Shown: one piece after another, positions 5,183 to 13,606 of the stretch
Layout: each line of letters starts with the position of its first letter
How positions within the stretch are numbered: the stretch's first letter is position 1
Assembly: GCF_021129175.1 (NCBI RefSeq)
Contig: NZ_JAJOHV010000014.1
Location: 1-35,542, forward strand
DNA length: 35,542 bases
From: Chromobacterium piscinae
GTDB taxonomy: Bacteria; Pseudomonadota; Gammaproteobacteria; Burkholderiales; Chromobacteriaceae
Reading direction: 5' to 3'
Translations under genes and position numbers: made by a program
The notes under the pieces: model-generated
The model's database searches: none
What the model saw: only the letters and a program-made list of their open reading frames with translations
Told to the model about the DNA's origin: nothing

Positions 5183-8020
5183 ATGGTAAGCGAGTTTTTC
5201 ATCGGCCTTAAGGTGGGCGCGACGCTGTCCGGGGTGTTCGACAACGCCTTCCGCTCCGCGCGCTCCGCGATGGACGATCTGCGCAAGAGCAGCTTGCGCT
5301 TGTCCGACGCGCAGAAGGACCTGGCCGGCAATGTCGAGCGCACGCGCCGGGCCTATGCCGGCCTGGACCTGGCGCGGCTGGAGCGCCAGCACCGCCAGCT
5401 GGAGGCCACGCTGGGCCGGCTGACCCGCCAGCACGAGGCGTGGCAGGCCAGCTTGCGCCGCGGCCGGGCGTTGAGCATCGCGCCGGGCGGCGCGCTGCAG
5501 TCGACGCTGCGCATCCAGCAAAGCCGGATCGAGGTCATGGCCTCGGTCCGGTTGAGCGCATCCATCCGCCAGGTCGAGCAGAAGCTGGAAAGCCAGCGCC
5601 GCGACCAGGACAAGGCCGAGCGCAATCTGCCGCCGGCGGGCGAGCCCCGCACCGGCGCGCGCGGCGGCCAGGGGGGAGGGAGCAAGAGCGGCAATCGGAG
5701 CGGCGGCGGCAACGATGCCGGCGACGCGCCCGCCAAACGCCCTTCTTCTTCCTCTCCGTCCTCTTCTTCCGGCTGGCGCTGGCCCAGCATCGATCTCTCC
5801 CTTGGCAAACTCCGCCTGCCGACCCGGCAGGAACTGATTCGCGTCGCCGATTTCGCTCAAAAGGCAGGCGCCGCCGTCGCCAACGCCAGCGGCAAGGCGC
5901 ATGCGGCATTGTCGACGGGCGAAGGGCGCAAGGCGCTGGATGCGATCCACGCCAAGCTCAATCCCAAGCTGGGCGGCAAGCTGCCCAGCGTCGACAAGAT
6001 CCTGGACGGCCTCAAGACCGCCGAGACAGTCGGCCAGGTGGTATCCAAGAGCGGCCAGCTGGCCGGCGTGACGCTGCGCAGCCTGGATGGCGTCAAATGG
6101 GGTGATCTCAAGCCCGGCAACGCCGGCAAGAGCCTGATCGGCGCCGCCGATTACGCCAAGCGCGGCGGGGCGGTGATCGCCGACGCCAGCGGCAAGTTGC
6201 ATGGCGCCTTGTCCAAGGGCGAAGGACGAGAAGCGCTGGACTTCGTCCACGGCAAGCTGGACAAGGCCTTGGGCGGCAAGCTGCCCAGCGTCGAAAAAAT
6301 CCTTGGCGGCCTCAAGACCGCCGAGACAGTCGGCCAGGTGGTGTCCAAGACGGGTCAGTTGGCCGGCGTGACGCTGCGCAGCCTGGACGGCGTCAAATGG
6401 TCGGATCTCAAACCGGGCAACGCCGGCAAGAGCCTGACCGGCGCCGCCGATTACGCCAAGCGCGGCGGGGCGGTGATCGCCGACGCCAGCGGCAAGTTGC
6501 ATGGCGCCTTGTCCAAGGGCGAAGGGCGCGAAGCGCTGGACTTCGTCCACGGCAAGCTGGACAAGGCCTTGGGCGGCAAATTGCCCAGCGTCGACAAGAT
6601 CCTGGGGGGTCTCAAGACCGCCGAGACGGTCGGCCAAGTGGTGTCCAAGACTGGCCAGCTGGCTGGCGTGACGCTGCGCAGCCTGGACGGCGTCAAATGG
6701 TCGGATCTGAAGCCCGGCAACGCCGGCAAGAGCTTGACCGGCGCCGCCGACTACGCCAAGCGCGGCGGGGCGGTGATCGCCGACGCCAGCGGCAAGCTGC
6801 ACAGCGCCTTGTCCAAGGGCGAGGGGCGCGAAGCGCTGGACTACGTGCATGGCAAGCTCAACGCCAAGCTGGGCGGCGTGCTGCCCAGCGTCGATTCGAT
6901 ACTGGGCGGACTGGGACAGCTGGAGGAGTTGGGCAAGACCGTGTCCCAGGCCGGCGGGATGGCGGGCAAGGCCTTGCGCGCTTACTCCGGCGCGTCCGGC
7001 AACGTTTTCCAGAAGGCGATGGCAGCCGCCGGCGCGCTGCTGAGCGGCGATGAGGCCGACAGCGGCCCCCAAGCCGGCGGCAAGGGCGAGAAGGGGAAAA
7101 AGCGCGCGGCCGCCAAGCCGGCGGCGAAATCCACGCCGAAACCGGCACCCAAAACCACAGCGCCGGCCAAAGCCAAGCCGGTATCCAAGCCTGCCGCCAA
7201 ACCGGCACCCAAGCCGGCGGCGAAGCCATCGGTCAAGCCTGGCAATGCGTTGAAGGAAGCGCGCGGCGTGCCGGGCAAGAGCAAGAGTTTGCTGTCCGGA
7301 TTGAAGCTGCCCAAGTCCGGCGGAGGCTTGCTGAACACCGGGCTCAAAGCGCTGAGCAAGGGCGGCAAGGGCTTGAAGAGTTTGATCGGCAAGGCCGATC
7401 TGCTGGGCGTGGGCATGGATCTGCTGGCCACCAGCCGATCCAATCTGAGCCCGCAAGCCAAGGCGGCCGCCTACGGCAAGACGCTGGGCGGCACCGCCGG
7501 GGCCTTGGCCGGCGGCGCGGCCGGCGCCGCCATCGGCACCATGCTGCTGCCCGGCGTCGGCACTTTCGTCGGCCGGCAGGTGGGCAGCTGGCTGGGGCAG
7601 AAGGGCGGCGAATGGCTGGGCGAGAAGATAGGCAACTGGGCAGGCAAGCCGGGTACGGCGCCGAAGCCGGTGGCGGTGCCCAAGCGGGCGACCCCACCCA
7701 AGCCGGTGGCGGTTCCCAAGCCGGCGGCTCCAGCCAAGCCATCGCCCAAACCCGCTGCCAAGCCGGCAGCCCAGGCGCAGCAGGCGCAACAACTGCGACG
7801 CATCCAGCAGACGGCCAACAAGGCCGCGGCCAAGCCCGCCGGCCCGGCCGCCGTGTTCAACATCACCTTCTCGCCGCAGATCACCATCAACGGCGCGGCA
7901 TCCGCCGGCGTCAAGCAGCAGGCGCAGCAGGCGATGCAGCAGTCTTTCGCCGAGTTCGAACGAATGATGAAGCGCTATGAGGCGGACCGTCAGCGGCGCA
8001 GCTACGCGGCGCGGGGCTGA
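5183..8020 (+). CDS. Tail tape measure protein with 100-residue tandem repeats
   Basis: A 945-residue protein in the tape-measure position. It fixes tail length by spanning the tube lumen and is ejected on firing. The N-terminus (FFIGLKVGATLSGVFDNAFR) and a charged coiled coil (about residues 25-145) are typical of P2 gpT-like proteins. Residues about 220-610 are four tandem copies of a 100-residue unit containing GGKLPSVDKILGGLKTAETV. Two Ala/Lys/Pro-rich linkers (about 655-690 and 825-860) flank a glycine-zipper segment (about 769-825, GALAGGAAGAAIGTMLLPG) that could insert into a membrane. The C-terminus (FNITFSPQITING plus a helix) is the usual tape-measure end. The ribosome site is weak. 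Other frames are long open shadows because of the GC bias. Confidence 0.9.
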   Translation: MVSEFFIGLKVGATLSGVFDNAFRSARSAMDDLRKSSLRLSDAQKDLAGNVERTRRAYAGLDLARLERQHRQLEATLGRLTRQHEAWQASLRRGRALSIAPGGALQSTLRIQQSRIEVMASVRLSASIRQVEQKLESQRRDQDKAERNLPPAGEPRTGARGGQGGGSKSGNRSGGGNDAGDAPAKRPSSSSPSSSSGWRWPSIDLSLGKLRLPTRQELIRVADFAQKAGAAVANASGKAHAALSTGEGRKALDAIHAKLNPKLGGKLPSVDKILDGLKTAETVGQVVSKSGQLAGVTLRSLDGVKWGDLKPGNAGKSLIGAADYAKRGGAVIADASGKLHGALSKGEGREALDFVHGKLDKALGGKLPSVEKILGGLKTAETVGQVVSKTGQLAGVTLRSLDGVKWSDLKPGNAGKSLTGAADYAKRGGAVIADASGKLHGALSKGEGREALDFVHGKLDKALGGKLPSVDKILGGLKTAETVGQVVSKTGQLAGVTLRSLDGVKWSDLKPGNAGKSLTGAADYAKRGGAVIADASGKLHSALSKGEGREALDYVHGKLNAKLGGVLPSVDSILGGLGQLEELGKTVSQAGGMAGKALRAYSGASGNVFQKAMAAAGALLSGDEADSGPQAGGKGEKGKKRAAAKPAAKSTPKPAPKTTAPAKAKPVSKPAAKPAPKPAAKPSVKPGNALKEARGVPGKSKSLLSGLKLPKSGGGLLNTGLKALSKGGKGLKSLIGKADLLGVGMDLLATSRSNLSPQAKAAAYGKTLGGTAGALAGGAAGAAIGTMLLPGVGTFVGRQVGSWLGQKGGEWLGEKIGNWAGKPGTAPKPVAVPKRATPPKPVAVPKPAAPAKPSPKPAAKPAAQAQQAQQLRRIQQTANKAAAKPAGPAAVFNITFSPQITINGAASAGVKQQAQQAMQQSFAEFERMMKRYEADRQRRSYAARG
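5840..7000 (+). repeat. 300-bp tandem repeats inside the tape-measure gene
   Basis: Units start at 5840, 6140, 6440 and 6740, exactly 300 bp (100 codons) apart, so copy-number change keeps the frame. The units at 6140 and 6440 are nearly identical in DNA (roughly 94% by eye). The first is more diverged, and the last decays after about 6900. Recombination between copies would lengthen or shorten the protein in 100-residue steps. Confidence 0.9.
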
Positions 8021-8051
8021 GGAGGCGCATCCATGAAGAAAGGAGCAAACG

Positions 8052-8966
8052 ATGTACGCGGTACTGGGTGACATCGAGTTCGACCTGATCAGTTATTTCG
8101 ACGGCCTGGAGCAGCGCGGCGGCAGCGATTACGCCGAGCACGCGCGGATAGGCGGCAAACCGGTGCTGCAGTTCGTCGGCGACCGTCTGGACGAGGTCCG
8201 CATCGACCTGGTGCTGCACGCCGCCTATTGCCAGCCGGACGCCGAGCTGCAGCGGCTGCACGCCGCCCGCCAGACGCACCAAGCTCTGGCATTGGTACTG
8301 GGCAACGGCGATCACAAAGGCCATTTCGTGATCACCGAGCTGACCAGCACCGGCCGTCAGAGCGACCGCACCGGCAATCTGCTGGCGGTGGAGGCGCAGC
8401 TGTCGCTGCGCGAATTCCGCGGCCAAGCGGCGCCGTCGCCCAAGCCCGGCCTGCTGGGCAGCGTCAGCGGCCTGCCGCAGGCCAAGCTGCAGCAGTCGCT
8501 GGCCGGCGCCGGCTTCAAGCCGGACCTGTCCGGCCTGAGCAAGGCGCTGTCCCAGGCCAAGACCATGGCGGTGCAGGCACGCAAGGTGGTCAACGACGTG
8601 CGCGAGCTGAAAGACCTGGCGCGGCGCGACCCCTTGTCGGCGTTGGGCCGGGTCCCTGGCGTGCTCAAGGATGTGCAGACGGCGGTGCCCGGCATCGCCC
8701 AGGGCGTGGAGAAACTGAACCAGTTCATCCAGCCGTATTCGCGGCTGGCTGAGAGCATCAAGCCTCTGATCCCGCAGTTTCAGGCCATGGGCCGCCAGCT
8801 TGGCGCGCTGGCCGAAACGATGCAGGGCTGCACGCTGGACAACGTCGCCGACAAGCTGGGCAAGGCGGAGGCGACGGTCCGCGACATCGACAAGAACTGG
8901 CCGACACGCGATATCGAGATGGCGAAGTTGGCCGCCAAAGCGGTGCTGCGCCGCATTCTGGAGTGA
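8052..8966 (+). CDS. gpU-like tail protein with long helical C-terminal extension
   Basis: A 304-residue protein directly after the tape measure. Residues 1-130 match the phage P2 gpU family: YAVLGDIEFDLISYFDGLEQ, then AEHARIGGKPVLQFVGDRLD, and GDHKGHFVITELTSTGRQSD. The rest, about 170 residues, is helical with heptad-like segments (LSKALSQAKTMAVQARKVVN, VEKLNQFIQPYSRLAESIKP). P2 gpU is only about half this length, so the extension is an addition that may contact the tape measure or baseplate hub. The start at 8052 has AAAGGAG. A 12-codon ORF (8032-8070) with GGAGG overlaps it and may couple translation to the tape measure. Confidence 0.8.
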   Translation: MYAVLGDIEFDLISYFDGLEQRGGSDYAEHARIGGKPVLQFVGDRLDEVRIDLVLHAAYCQPDAELQRLHAARQTHQALALVLGNGDHKGHFVITELTSTGRQSDRTGNLLAVEAQLSLREFRGQAAPSPKPGLLGSVSGLPQAKLQQSLAGAGFKPDLSGLSKALSQAKTMAVQARKVVNDVRELKDLARRDPLSALGRVPGVLKDVQTAVPGIAQGVEKLNQFIQPYSRLAESIKPLIPQFQAMGRQLGALAETMQGCTLDNVADKLGKAEATVRDIDKNWPTRDIEMAKLAAKAVLRRILE

Positions 8967-8969
8967 ACC

Positions 8970-9185
8970 ATGTTTCTCAAGCACATCTGTCAGGAAGGAG
9001 AGCGCTGGGACCAGATCGCCTGGCGCTATTACGGCGACGTCGGCCAGATGGTGATGCTGATCGCCGCCAATCCGCAGGCGCCGATCAGCGAGACGCTGCC
9101 GGCCGGCACCCAGCTGGCCATCCCGCTGTTGGAGGCGCGCGACGAGGCGGCGCTGGATGAGCTGCCGCCGTGGAGGCGCTCATGA
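8970..9185 (+). CDS. Tail protein X (gpX, LysM-like)
   Basis: A 71-residue protein of the phage tail protein X family, a small LysM-like module of the baseplate hub. The core FLKHICQEGERWDQIAWRYY followed by GDV, and the ending LPAGTQLAIPLLE, are diagnostic. It starts three bases after gpU and its stop overlaps the gpD start (ATGA at 9182), so U, X and D form one coupled block as in P2. Confidence 0.9.
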   Translation: MFLKHICQEGERWDQIAWRYYGDVGQMVMLIAANPQAPISETLPAGTQLAIPLLEARDEAALDELPPWRRS

Positions 9186-10228
9186 CCGACAGCCGCATCC
9201 AGGATGTGGCGGCGCCGGCGTTCGAGCTCAGCTACAACGGCAAGTCCATCACCGCCGACATCGCCCAGTACGCGCTCAACATCAGCTACACCGACCATCT
9301 GTCCGGCGAATCGGATGAACTGGAGGTGGAGCTGGAGGATTGCGACGGCCGCTGGCTGAACGGCTGGTATCCGGACAAGGGCGCGACGCTGGACTTCAAG
9401 CTGGGCTACCGCGGCGCGGCGCTGGTGGCGCTGGGCAGCTTCGACGTGGACGAGGTCGATTACAGCGCGCCGCCATCGGTGGTCCACATCCGCGCGCTGG
9501 CCACCGGCGTCCAGCATCCGCTGCGCACGCCGGAGGGCCGCGCCTACGACAAGCTGACGCTGCAGGCGTTGGCGCAGCGCATCGCCAAGCGTCACGGCAT
9601 GAAGCTGGAAGGCAAGATCGAGGATGTCGAGATCGAGCGCCTGACCCAGTACCACGAAACCGACCTGCAATTCCTGCAGCGGGTGTCCAGCCACTACGGC
9701 TACGTCTGCAAGGTGATGGACAACAACCGCAAGCTGGTGTTCTGGAAGCGAGCCGAGCTAGTGGCGTCCGCCAGCGTGCGCCAGTTCGCGCCGGCGGACT
9801 TGATCGCCTGGCGCGCGCGCGACCAGCTGTCGCAGGTGCCCAGCGCGGTGGAGGTCAGCTACCACGACTCGCACAAACGCAAGCTGCAGACGGCGCGGGT
9901 GGGCGCCGACGCGCGCTCGCCCGGCGGCAAGGCCAGCAGCGCCGACGTGGTCAAGCTCACTCGCAAGTCGGGCGGACGGGTGCAGGCGGAGCTGCAGGCC
10001 AAGGCCGAGATGGAGCGCCGCCAGCTCGCGCGCACCGAGATGAGCGTCACCGTGGACGGCTCGCCGCAGCTGGCCGCCGGCCGCAACGTGGAGCTGTCCG
10101 GCTTCGGCAAGCTGTCTGGCCGCTATCTGATCGAGCGCGCCCGCCACCGCCTGTCGCGGCAGGAAGGCTATATCTGCGAACTGGATCTGAAACGCGCGGC
10201 GCCCGCCGCGGCCAAGGAGAAAAAATGA
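9182..10228 (+). CDS. Baseplate hub protein gpD (phage late control D family)
   Basis: A 348-residue member of the late control D family, the baseplate hub (gp27-like) that joins the tube to the spike. It shows the family's first domain (ALNISYTDHLSGESDELEVE, then GRWLNGWYPDKGATLDFKLG), the KLTLQALAQRIAKRHGMKLE segment and the central YHETDLQFLQRVSSHYGYVC motif. The C-terminal domain includes LARTEMSVTVDGSPQLAAGR. The start at 9182 was preferred to an in-frame ATG at 9170 because GGAGG lies six bases upstream and gpX ends by overlapping it. The stop overlaps the gpV start (ATGA at 10225). Confidence 0.93.
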   Translation: MTDSRIQDVAAPAFELSYNGKSITADIAQYALNISYTDHLSGESDELEVELEDCDGRWLNGWYPDKGATLDFKLGYRGAALVALGSFDVDEVDYSAPPSVVHIRALATGVQHPLRTPEGRAYDKLTLQALAQRIAKRHGMKLEGKIEDVEIERLTQYHETDLQFLQRVSSHYGYVCKVMDNNRKLVFWKRAELVASASVRQFAPADLIAWRARDQLSQVPSAVEVSYHDSHKRKLQTARVGADARSPGGKASSADVVKLTRKSGGRVQAELQAKAEMERRQLARTEMSVTVDGSPQLAAGRNVELSGFGKLSGRYLIERARHRLSRQEGYICELDLKRAAPAAAKEKK

Positions 10229-10902
10229 ACGATGTTTCCCTGCCCGATGCGCTGGCCACGCTGAAATTCGGCAGTGTGGCCGAGCATGACGCCCCCACCC
10301 AGCGGGTGCGGGTGCGGCTGCCGGAGCTGGGCCAGCTGCTGACGGCCTGGCTGCCGGTGCTCAGCCGCAAGAGCCTGAAGGACAAGGACTATTGGCTACC
10401 GGATATCGGCGAGCAGGTGGCGGTGCTGATGGACGCCCGCGGCGAGGACGGCGTGGTGCTGGGCGCCATTTACTCCGAGGCGGACGCGGTGCCGGTGGCG
10501 AGCGAGGAGAAATGGCAGCGCCGCTTCGCCGACGGCGCGGTGCTGGAGTACGACCGGCAGCAGAACCAGCTGACCGTCAACGGCGGGGTCAAGCACGTGG
10601 TGGTGGACACCCAGGCCGACGTGCTGATCAAGGCCGCCTCCAGCATCACCATAGATGGCGGCCAGACCGTCACCGTCAAGGCCGGGAGCAAGGTCAGCAT
10701 CAACGCGCCGGCCACCGAGATCAGCGGCACGCTGACGGTGCAGGGCGCGATCACCGGCAAGGGCGGCCTAGCGGTGTCCGGCGGCGGCGGCGCCACTGTA
10801 ACGGGCAGCGTCAGCGTCAGCGGCGACGTCACCGCCAGCGGCAAGAGCCTGGTGGGCCACAACCACATGGGCGCCCACGGCCCGACCAGCCCGCCGCTAT
10901 GA
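10225..10902 (+). CDS. Baseplate spike protein gpV
   Basis: A 225-residue spike of the P2 gpV/Mu gp45 type, the trimeric needle that pierces the target membrane. The N-terminal OB-fold part (FGSVAEHDAPTQRVRVRLPE, then YWLPDIGEQVAVLMDARGED) is followed by a triple-stranded beta-helix stretch of short V/T/S/G repeats (ADVLIKAASSITIDGGQTVT and on). The tip ends GHNHMGAHGPTSPPL, with the HxH arrangement that binds iron in known spikes. The start overlaps gpD and is preceded by AAGGAGA. In P2 this gene is followed by W, J and I; here it is followed by a fibre gene, and W is almost 13 kb downstream. Confidence 0.9.
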   Translation: MNDVSLPDALATLKFGSVAEHDAPTQRVRVRLPELGQLLTAWLPVLSRKSLKDKDYWLPDIGEQVAVLMDARGEDGVVLGAIYSEADAVPVASEEKWQRRFADGAVLEYDRQQNQLTVNGGVKHVVVDTQADVLIKAASSITIDGGQTVTVKAGSKVSINAPATEISGTLTVQGAITGKGGLAVSGGGGATVTGSVSVSGDVTASGKSLVGHNHMGAHGPTSPPL

Positions 10903-10943
10903 GCCGCGGCGCCATCTTATTCGCAGTTTGATTGGAGACCATG

Positions 10944-12893
10944 ATGAACAACGATTTCTTCACCCTGCTCACCGCCGTCGGCAAGGCCAAGCTGGCTGCA
11001 GCCGCCAGCGGCGGCGCGCCGCTGAAGCTCAGCCAGATGGCGGTGGGCGAGGGCGACAACGGCGCGTATTACACGCCGGCCGAAAGCCAGACCGCGCTGA
11101 AAAGCGAGGCCTGGCGCGCCGGGCTCAACCATCTGTCCACCGACCCGGCCAACCCCAACTGGATCGTCGCCGAGCTGGTGATCCCGGACCAGGTGGGCGG
11201 CTTTACCATCCGCGAAGTGGGTGTGTTCGACGCCGACGGCGCGTTGTTCGCGGTGGGCAAGTTCCCTGAGAGCTACAAGCCGGTCTTGGCTGACGGCGCC
11301 AACAAGCAGCTTTACGTGCGGATGATCCTGGAAGTATCCAACGCCGCGGCGGTGACGCTGATGGTGGACCCGAGCGTGGTGCTGGCCACTCGCGGCAGCG
11401 TCGATCAACGCATCGCCGAGGAGCTGGCCAAGCTGGACGGCAAGCCGTCGGTCCGGGCCGCCACCACCGCCCCCATTACGCTGACCGGCTTGCAGACGGT
11501 AGACGGCGTCGTGCTGCAGCTGGGCGACCGGGTGTTGGTCAAGAACCAGGCGGCGGGCGCCGACAACGGCATCTACGTGGCCGGAGCCGGCAACTGGGCG
11601 CGCGCCGCCGACGCCAACATCAGCTTGGAAGTGACGCCGGGCTTGTTTGTCGCGGTGGAGCAGGGCGCGGCCAACGGTGGGGCGATCTGGCAATTGCTGG
11701 ACGCCGGCGCGCCGGTAACGTTGGGCAAAACGCCGCTTTCCTTCGAACGGGTTTCCGGCCGCACTGGCGTGTCCGCCGGCAGCTACAACCGGGTGACGGT
11801 GGGCGCGCGCGGCGAAGTGCTGGGCGGCTCGCAGCTGGTGGCCTTCGACCCGGCTCAGACCTTCCCGATCCAGGCTTACCGGCGCAATTTGCTGATCAAC
11901 GGCGGCTTCGACATTTGGCAGCGCGGCTTGAGCCAGACGACAACCGGATACGGTTCCGCGGATCGCTGGCTGATGGATTTGGGTAGTGGCTTGCCTGGGG
12001 TGACGATGGCAAAGATGGATGCCAGCGTAGCGGATACCGAGGCGCTTGGCGGAGCCACTTCTTTTCTGCGTTTAACCTTGGCCAAGGCCCCTTCATCCAA
12101 GGTCCGGGAATACTGCCAAATTAACCAGCGCGTCGAGAACCTGCGCCGTTTTTCCGGCAAGCAGCTGACGCTGAGCTTTTGGGCTAGGGCTGACAAGCCT
12201 TGCTCCATCTTGGCTTATGTCGAGCAGTGGTTCAGCGCGCCTTATGTCGAGGCGGTCAAAAACCGCGCGTTGAATAGCACAGCGGCAAATCTGAGCAGTT
12301 CCTGGCAGCGTTTCAGTTTCACATTCACCTCGCCTAGCTTGCAGGGGCGTGCCATTGGTAGCCAAGGCGATGATTGTCTGAGCGTGTTTATCGGCCTTTC
12401 GTATAGCGATGCGCTTCCTGAGTTGAATGCCATTGCCACCGCGCAAACCGGCGCGTTCGATATCGCCCAGGTGCAGTTGGAGGAGGGACCGGTGGCTACG
12501 CCGTTCGAATACCGTCCATTTGGCGACGAACTGCGCTCTTGTCAGCGCTATTTCGAGAAAAGCTATCCGCTGGGCGATATGCCGGGGAAAAACTATGGGC
12601 CGGAGTCGGCGCAGAAGCCGGCAATTCTAGCCAAGATGTTTCATCTGAATGCCGGCGCTGTAAGTATCGCTCCCATCAATACCACCACGCCTTTCCTCGT
12701 GGAAAAGCGCATTCCGCCTAGCGTGGTATTTTATGACGGCCTCGGCGCGGCGGGAAAGATGGCGACCAGTTTGGGAAATGGGGTGGATATTTCCGTATCA
12801 AGTAGTTTTACTCGTTTCGTCAACCCGATTCCAGTCTTCGCGGCCAATACCAGCTGGATTGCTTACCACTGGACGGCGGACGCCGAAATCTGA
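10944..12893 (+). CDS. Tail fibre 1 (DUF3751-type collar/fibre protein)
   Basis: A 649-residue tail fibre. Residues 1-150 resemble the DUF3751 tail-fibre N-terminal domain that docks on the baseplate (FFTLLTAVGKAKLAAAASGG, then VAELVIPDQVGGFTIREVGV). Residues about 165-270 are a common fibre shaft module (TGLQTVDGVVLQLGDRVLVK, NGIYVAGAGNWARAADAN). A turn-rich linker (SAGSYNRVTVGARGEVLGGS) leads to a C-terminal region opening RNLLINGGFDIWQRG, a carbohydrate-binding-like start often seen in fibre tips. The start at 10944 was chosen because GGAG is six bases upstream; an ATG three bases earlier would be too close. Base use becomes more A+T-rich after about 11930, suggesting an exchanged receptor-binding part. 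Confidence 0.85.
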   Translation: MNNDFFTLLTAVGKAKLAAAASGGAPLKLSQMAVGEGDNGAYYTPAESQTALKSEAWRAGLNHLSTDPANPNWIVAELVIPDQVGGFTIREVGVFDADGALFAVGKFPESYKPVLADGANKQLYVRMILEVSNAAAVTLMVDPSVVLATRGSVDQRIAEELAKLDGKPSVRAATTAPITLTGLQTVDGVVLQLGDRVLVKNQAAGADNGIYVAGAGNWARAADANISLEVTPGLFVAVEQGAANGGAIWQLLDAGAPVTLGKTPLSFERVSGRTGVSAGSYNRVTVGARGEVLGGSQLVAFDPAQTFPIQAYRRNLLINGGFDIWQRGLSQTTTGYGSADRWLMDLGSGLPGVTMAKMDASVADTEALGGATSFLRLTLAKAPSSKVREYCQINQRVENLRRFSGKQLTLSFWARADKPCSILAYVEQWFSAPYVEAVKNRALNSTAANLSSSWQRFSFTFTSPSLQGRAIGSQGDDCLSVFIGLSYSDALPELNAIATAQTGAFDIAQVQLEEGPVATPFEYRPFGDELRSCQRYFEKSYPLGDMPGKNYGPESAQKPAILAKMFHLNAGAVSIAPINTTTPFLVEKRIPPSVVFYDGLGAAGKMATSLGNGVDISVSSSFTRFVNPIPVFAANTSWIAYHWTADAEI

Positions 12894-12923
12894 TGAATGC
12901 CTTTGTAAGAAAGCGAGCATGCA

Positions 12924-13523
12924 ATGTATAGACTGACCGATTCGCCGGACTTGATCATCCGTCTGGCTGATGGGGCGGCCATTCCCAGAGAACACCGTTT
13001 CTGGGCCGACTATCAGGCCTGGCTGGACCAGGGCAACGCGCCGGCGCCGGCGGAAAGCCCGGAGCAGTTGCTGCCGCGCCTGCTGCGTAACATCGACGCC
13101 GCCGCCGACGCCGCCAGCCAGCTCTACATCGGCAATGAGCTGCGCGCGCTGGAATACCGGCAGGCCGCCGCCGAGGCCCAGTCCTATAAAGATGGCGGCT
13201 ACAAGGGCGACGCGCCGCCGGCGGTGCAGGCCTGGGCCAGCGCCAAAGGCCTATCCGGCAAGGACGCGGCCGATGGCATCCTGGTCAAGGCCGCCGCCTG
13301 CGACCAGGCCTTGTACGCGATCCGCGCGTTGCGCCTGTCCGGCAAAGAAGCGGTGCGACAGGCGGCCGACGCCGACGCCGCCCGCGCGGCGGCCGACGAC
13401 GCGCTGGCCAAGCTGCGGCAGCTGGCCGAGTCGCCGGACGCGCTGGCCGCGCCGGAAAGCGACGCGGCCAATGCCGGCGGCTTCTGGCGTTCCTCCCTCA
13501 AGCTGTTCTCCCGGGGCGCTTGA
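12924..13523 (+). CDS. Tail fibre assembly protein 1
   Basis: A 199-residue protein directly behind fibre 1. The N-terminus (RLTDSPDLIIRLADGAAIPR, FWADYQAWLDQGNAPAPAE) is typical of tail fibre assembly chaperones. The middle (YRQAAAEAQSYKDGGYKGDA, then PPAVQAWASAKG) resembles the DUF4376 module found in such proteins. The C-terminal third is Ala-rich and helical. It is expected to trimerise or load fibre 1 and may stay on the fibre tip. The ribosome site is poor. Partner specificity is inferred from adjacency. Confidence 0.7.
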   Translation: MYRLTDSPDLIIRLADGAAIPREHRFWADYQAWLDQGNAPAPAESPEQLLPRLLRNIDAAADAASQLYIGNELRALEYRQAAAEAQSYKDGGYKGDAPPAVQAWASAKGLSGKDAADGILVKAAACDQALYAIRALRLSGKEAVRQAADADAARAAADDALAKLRQLAESPDALAAPESDAANAGGFWRSSLKLFSRGA

Positions 13524-13529
13524 TCCCCA

Positions 13530-13552
13530 GCCGGCGGCCGTGGGCCGCCGGC
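13530..13552 (+). other. Perfect GC hairpin between fibre-assembly gene and gpI-1
   Basis: GCCGGCGGCC (13530-13539), a three-base loop, then GGCCGCCGGC (13543-13552), seven bases after the assembly-protein stop. No T run follows, so it is more likely an mRNA 3'-end or pausing structure than a strong intrinsic terminator. A second, smaller inverted repeat (ccggcc-att-ccggccgg) lies just downstream. Confidence 0.5.
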
Positions 13553-13606
13553 ATTCCCTCCCGCGCCCGGCCATTCCGGCCGGCGCGTTGTTTCCAAGGC
13601 TATCCG

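Noticed and set aside
5840-7000. CRISPR-like or satellite array
   Set aside because: The units are 300 bp, coding and in frame with no short direct repeats and unique spacers, so they are protein repeats.
4691-8074. 1127-codon antisense open frame across the tape-measure gene
   Set aside because: The plus strand encodes an evident tape measure with repeats and linkers; the antisense frame is kept open by high third-position GC and has low-complexity composition and no supported start.
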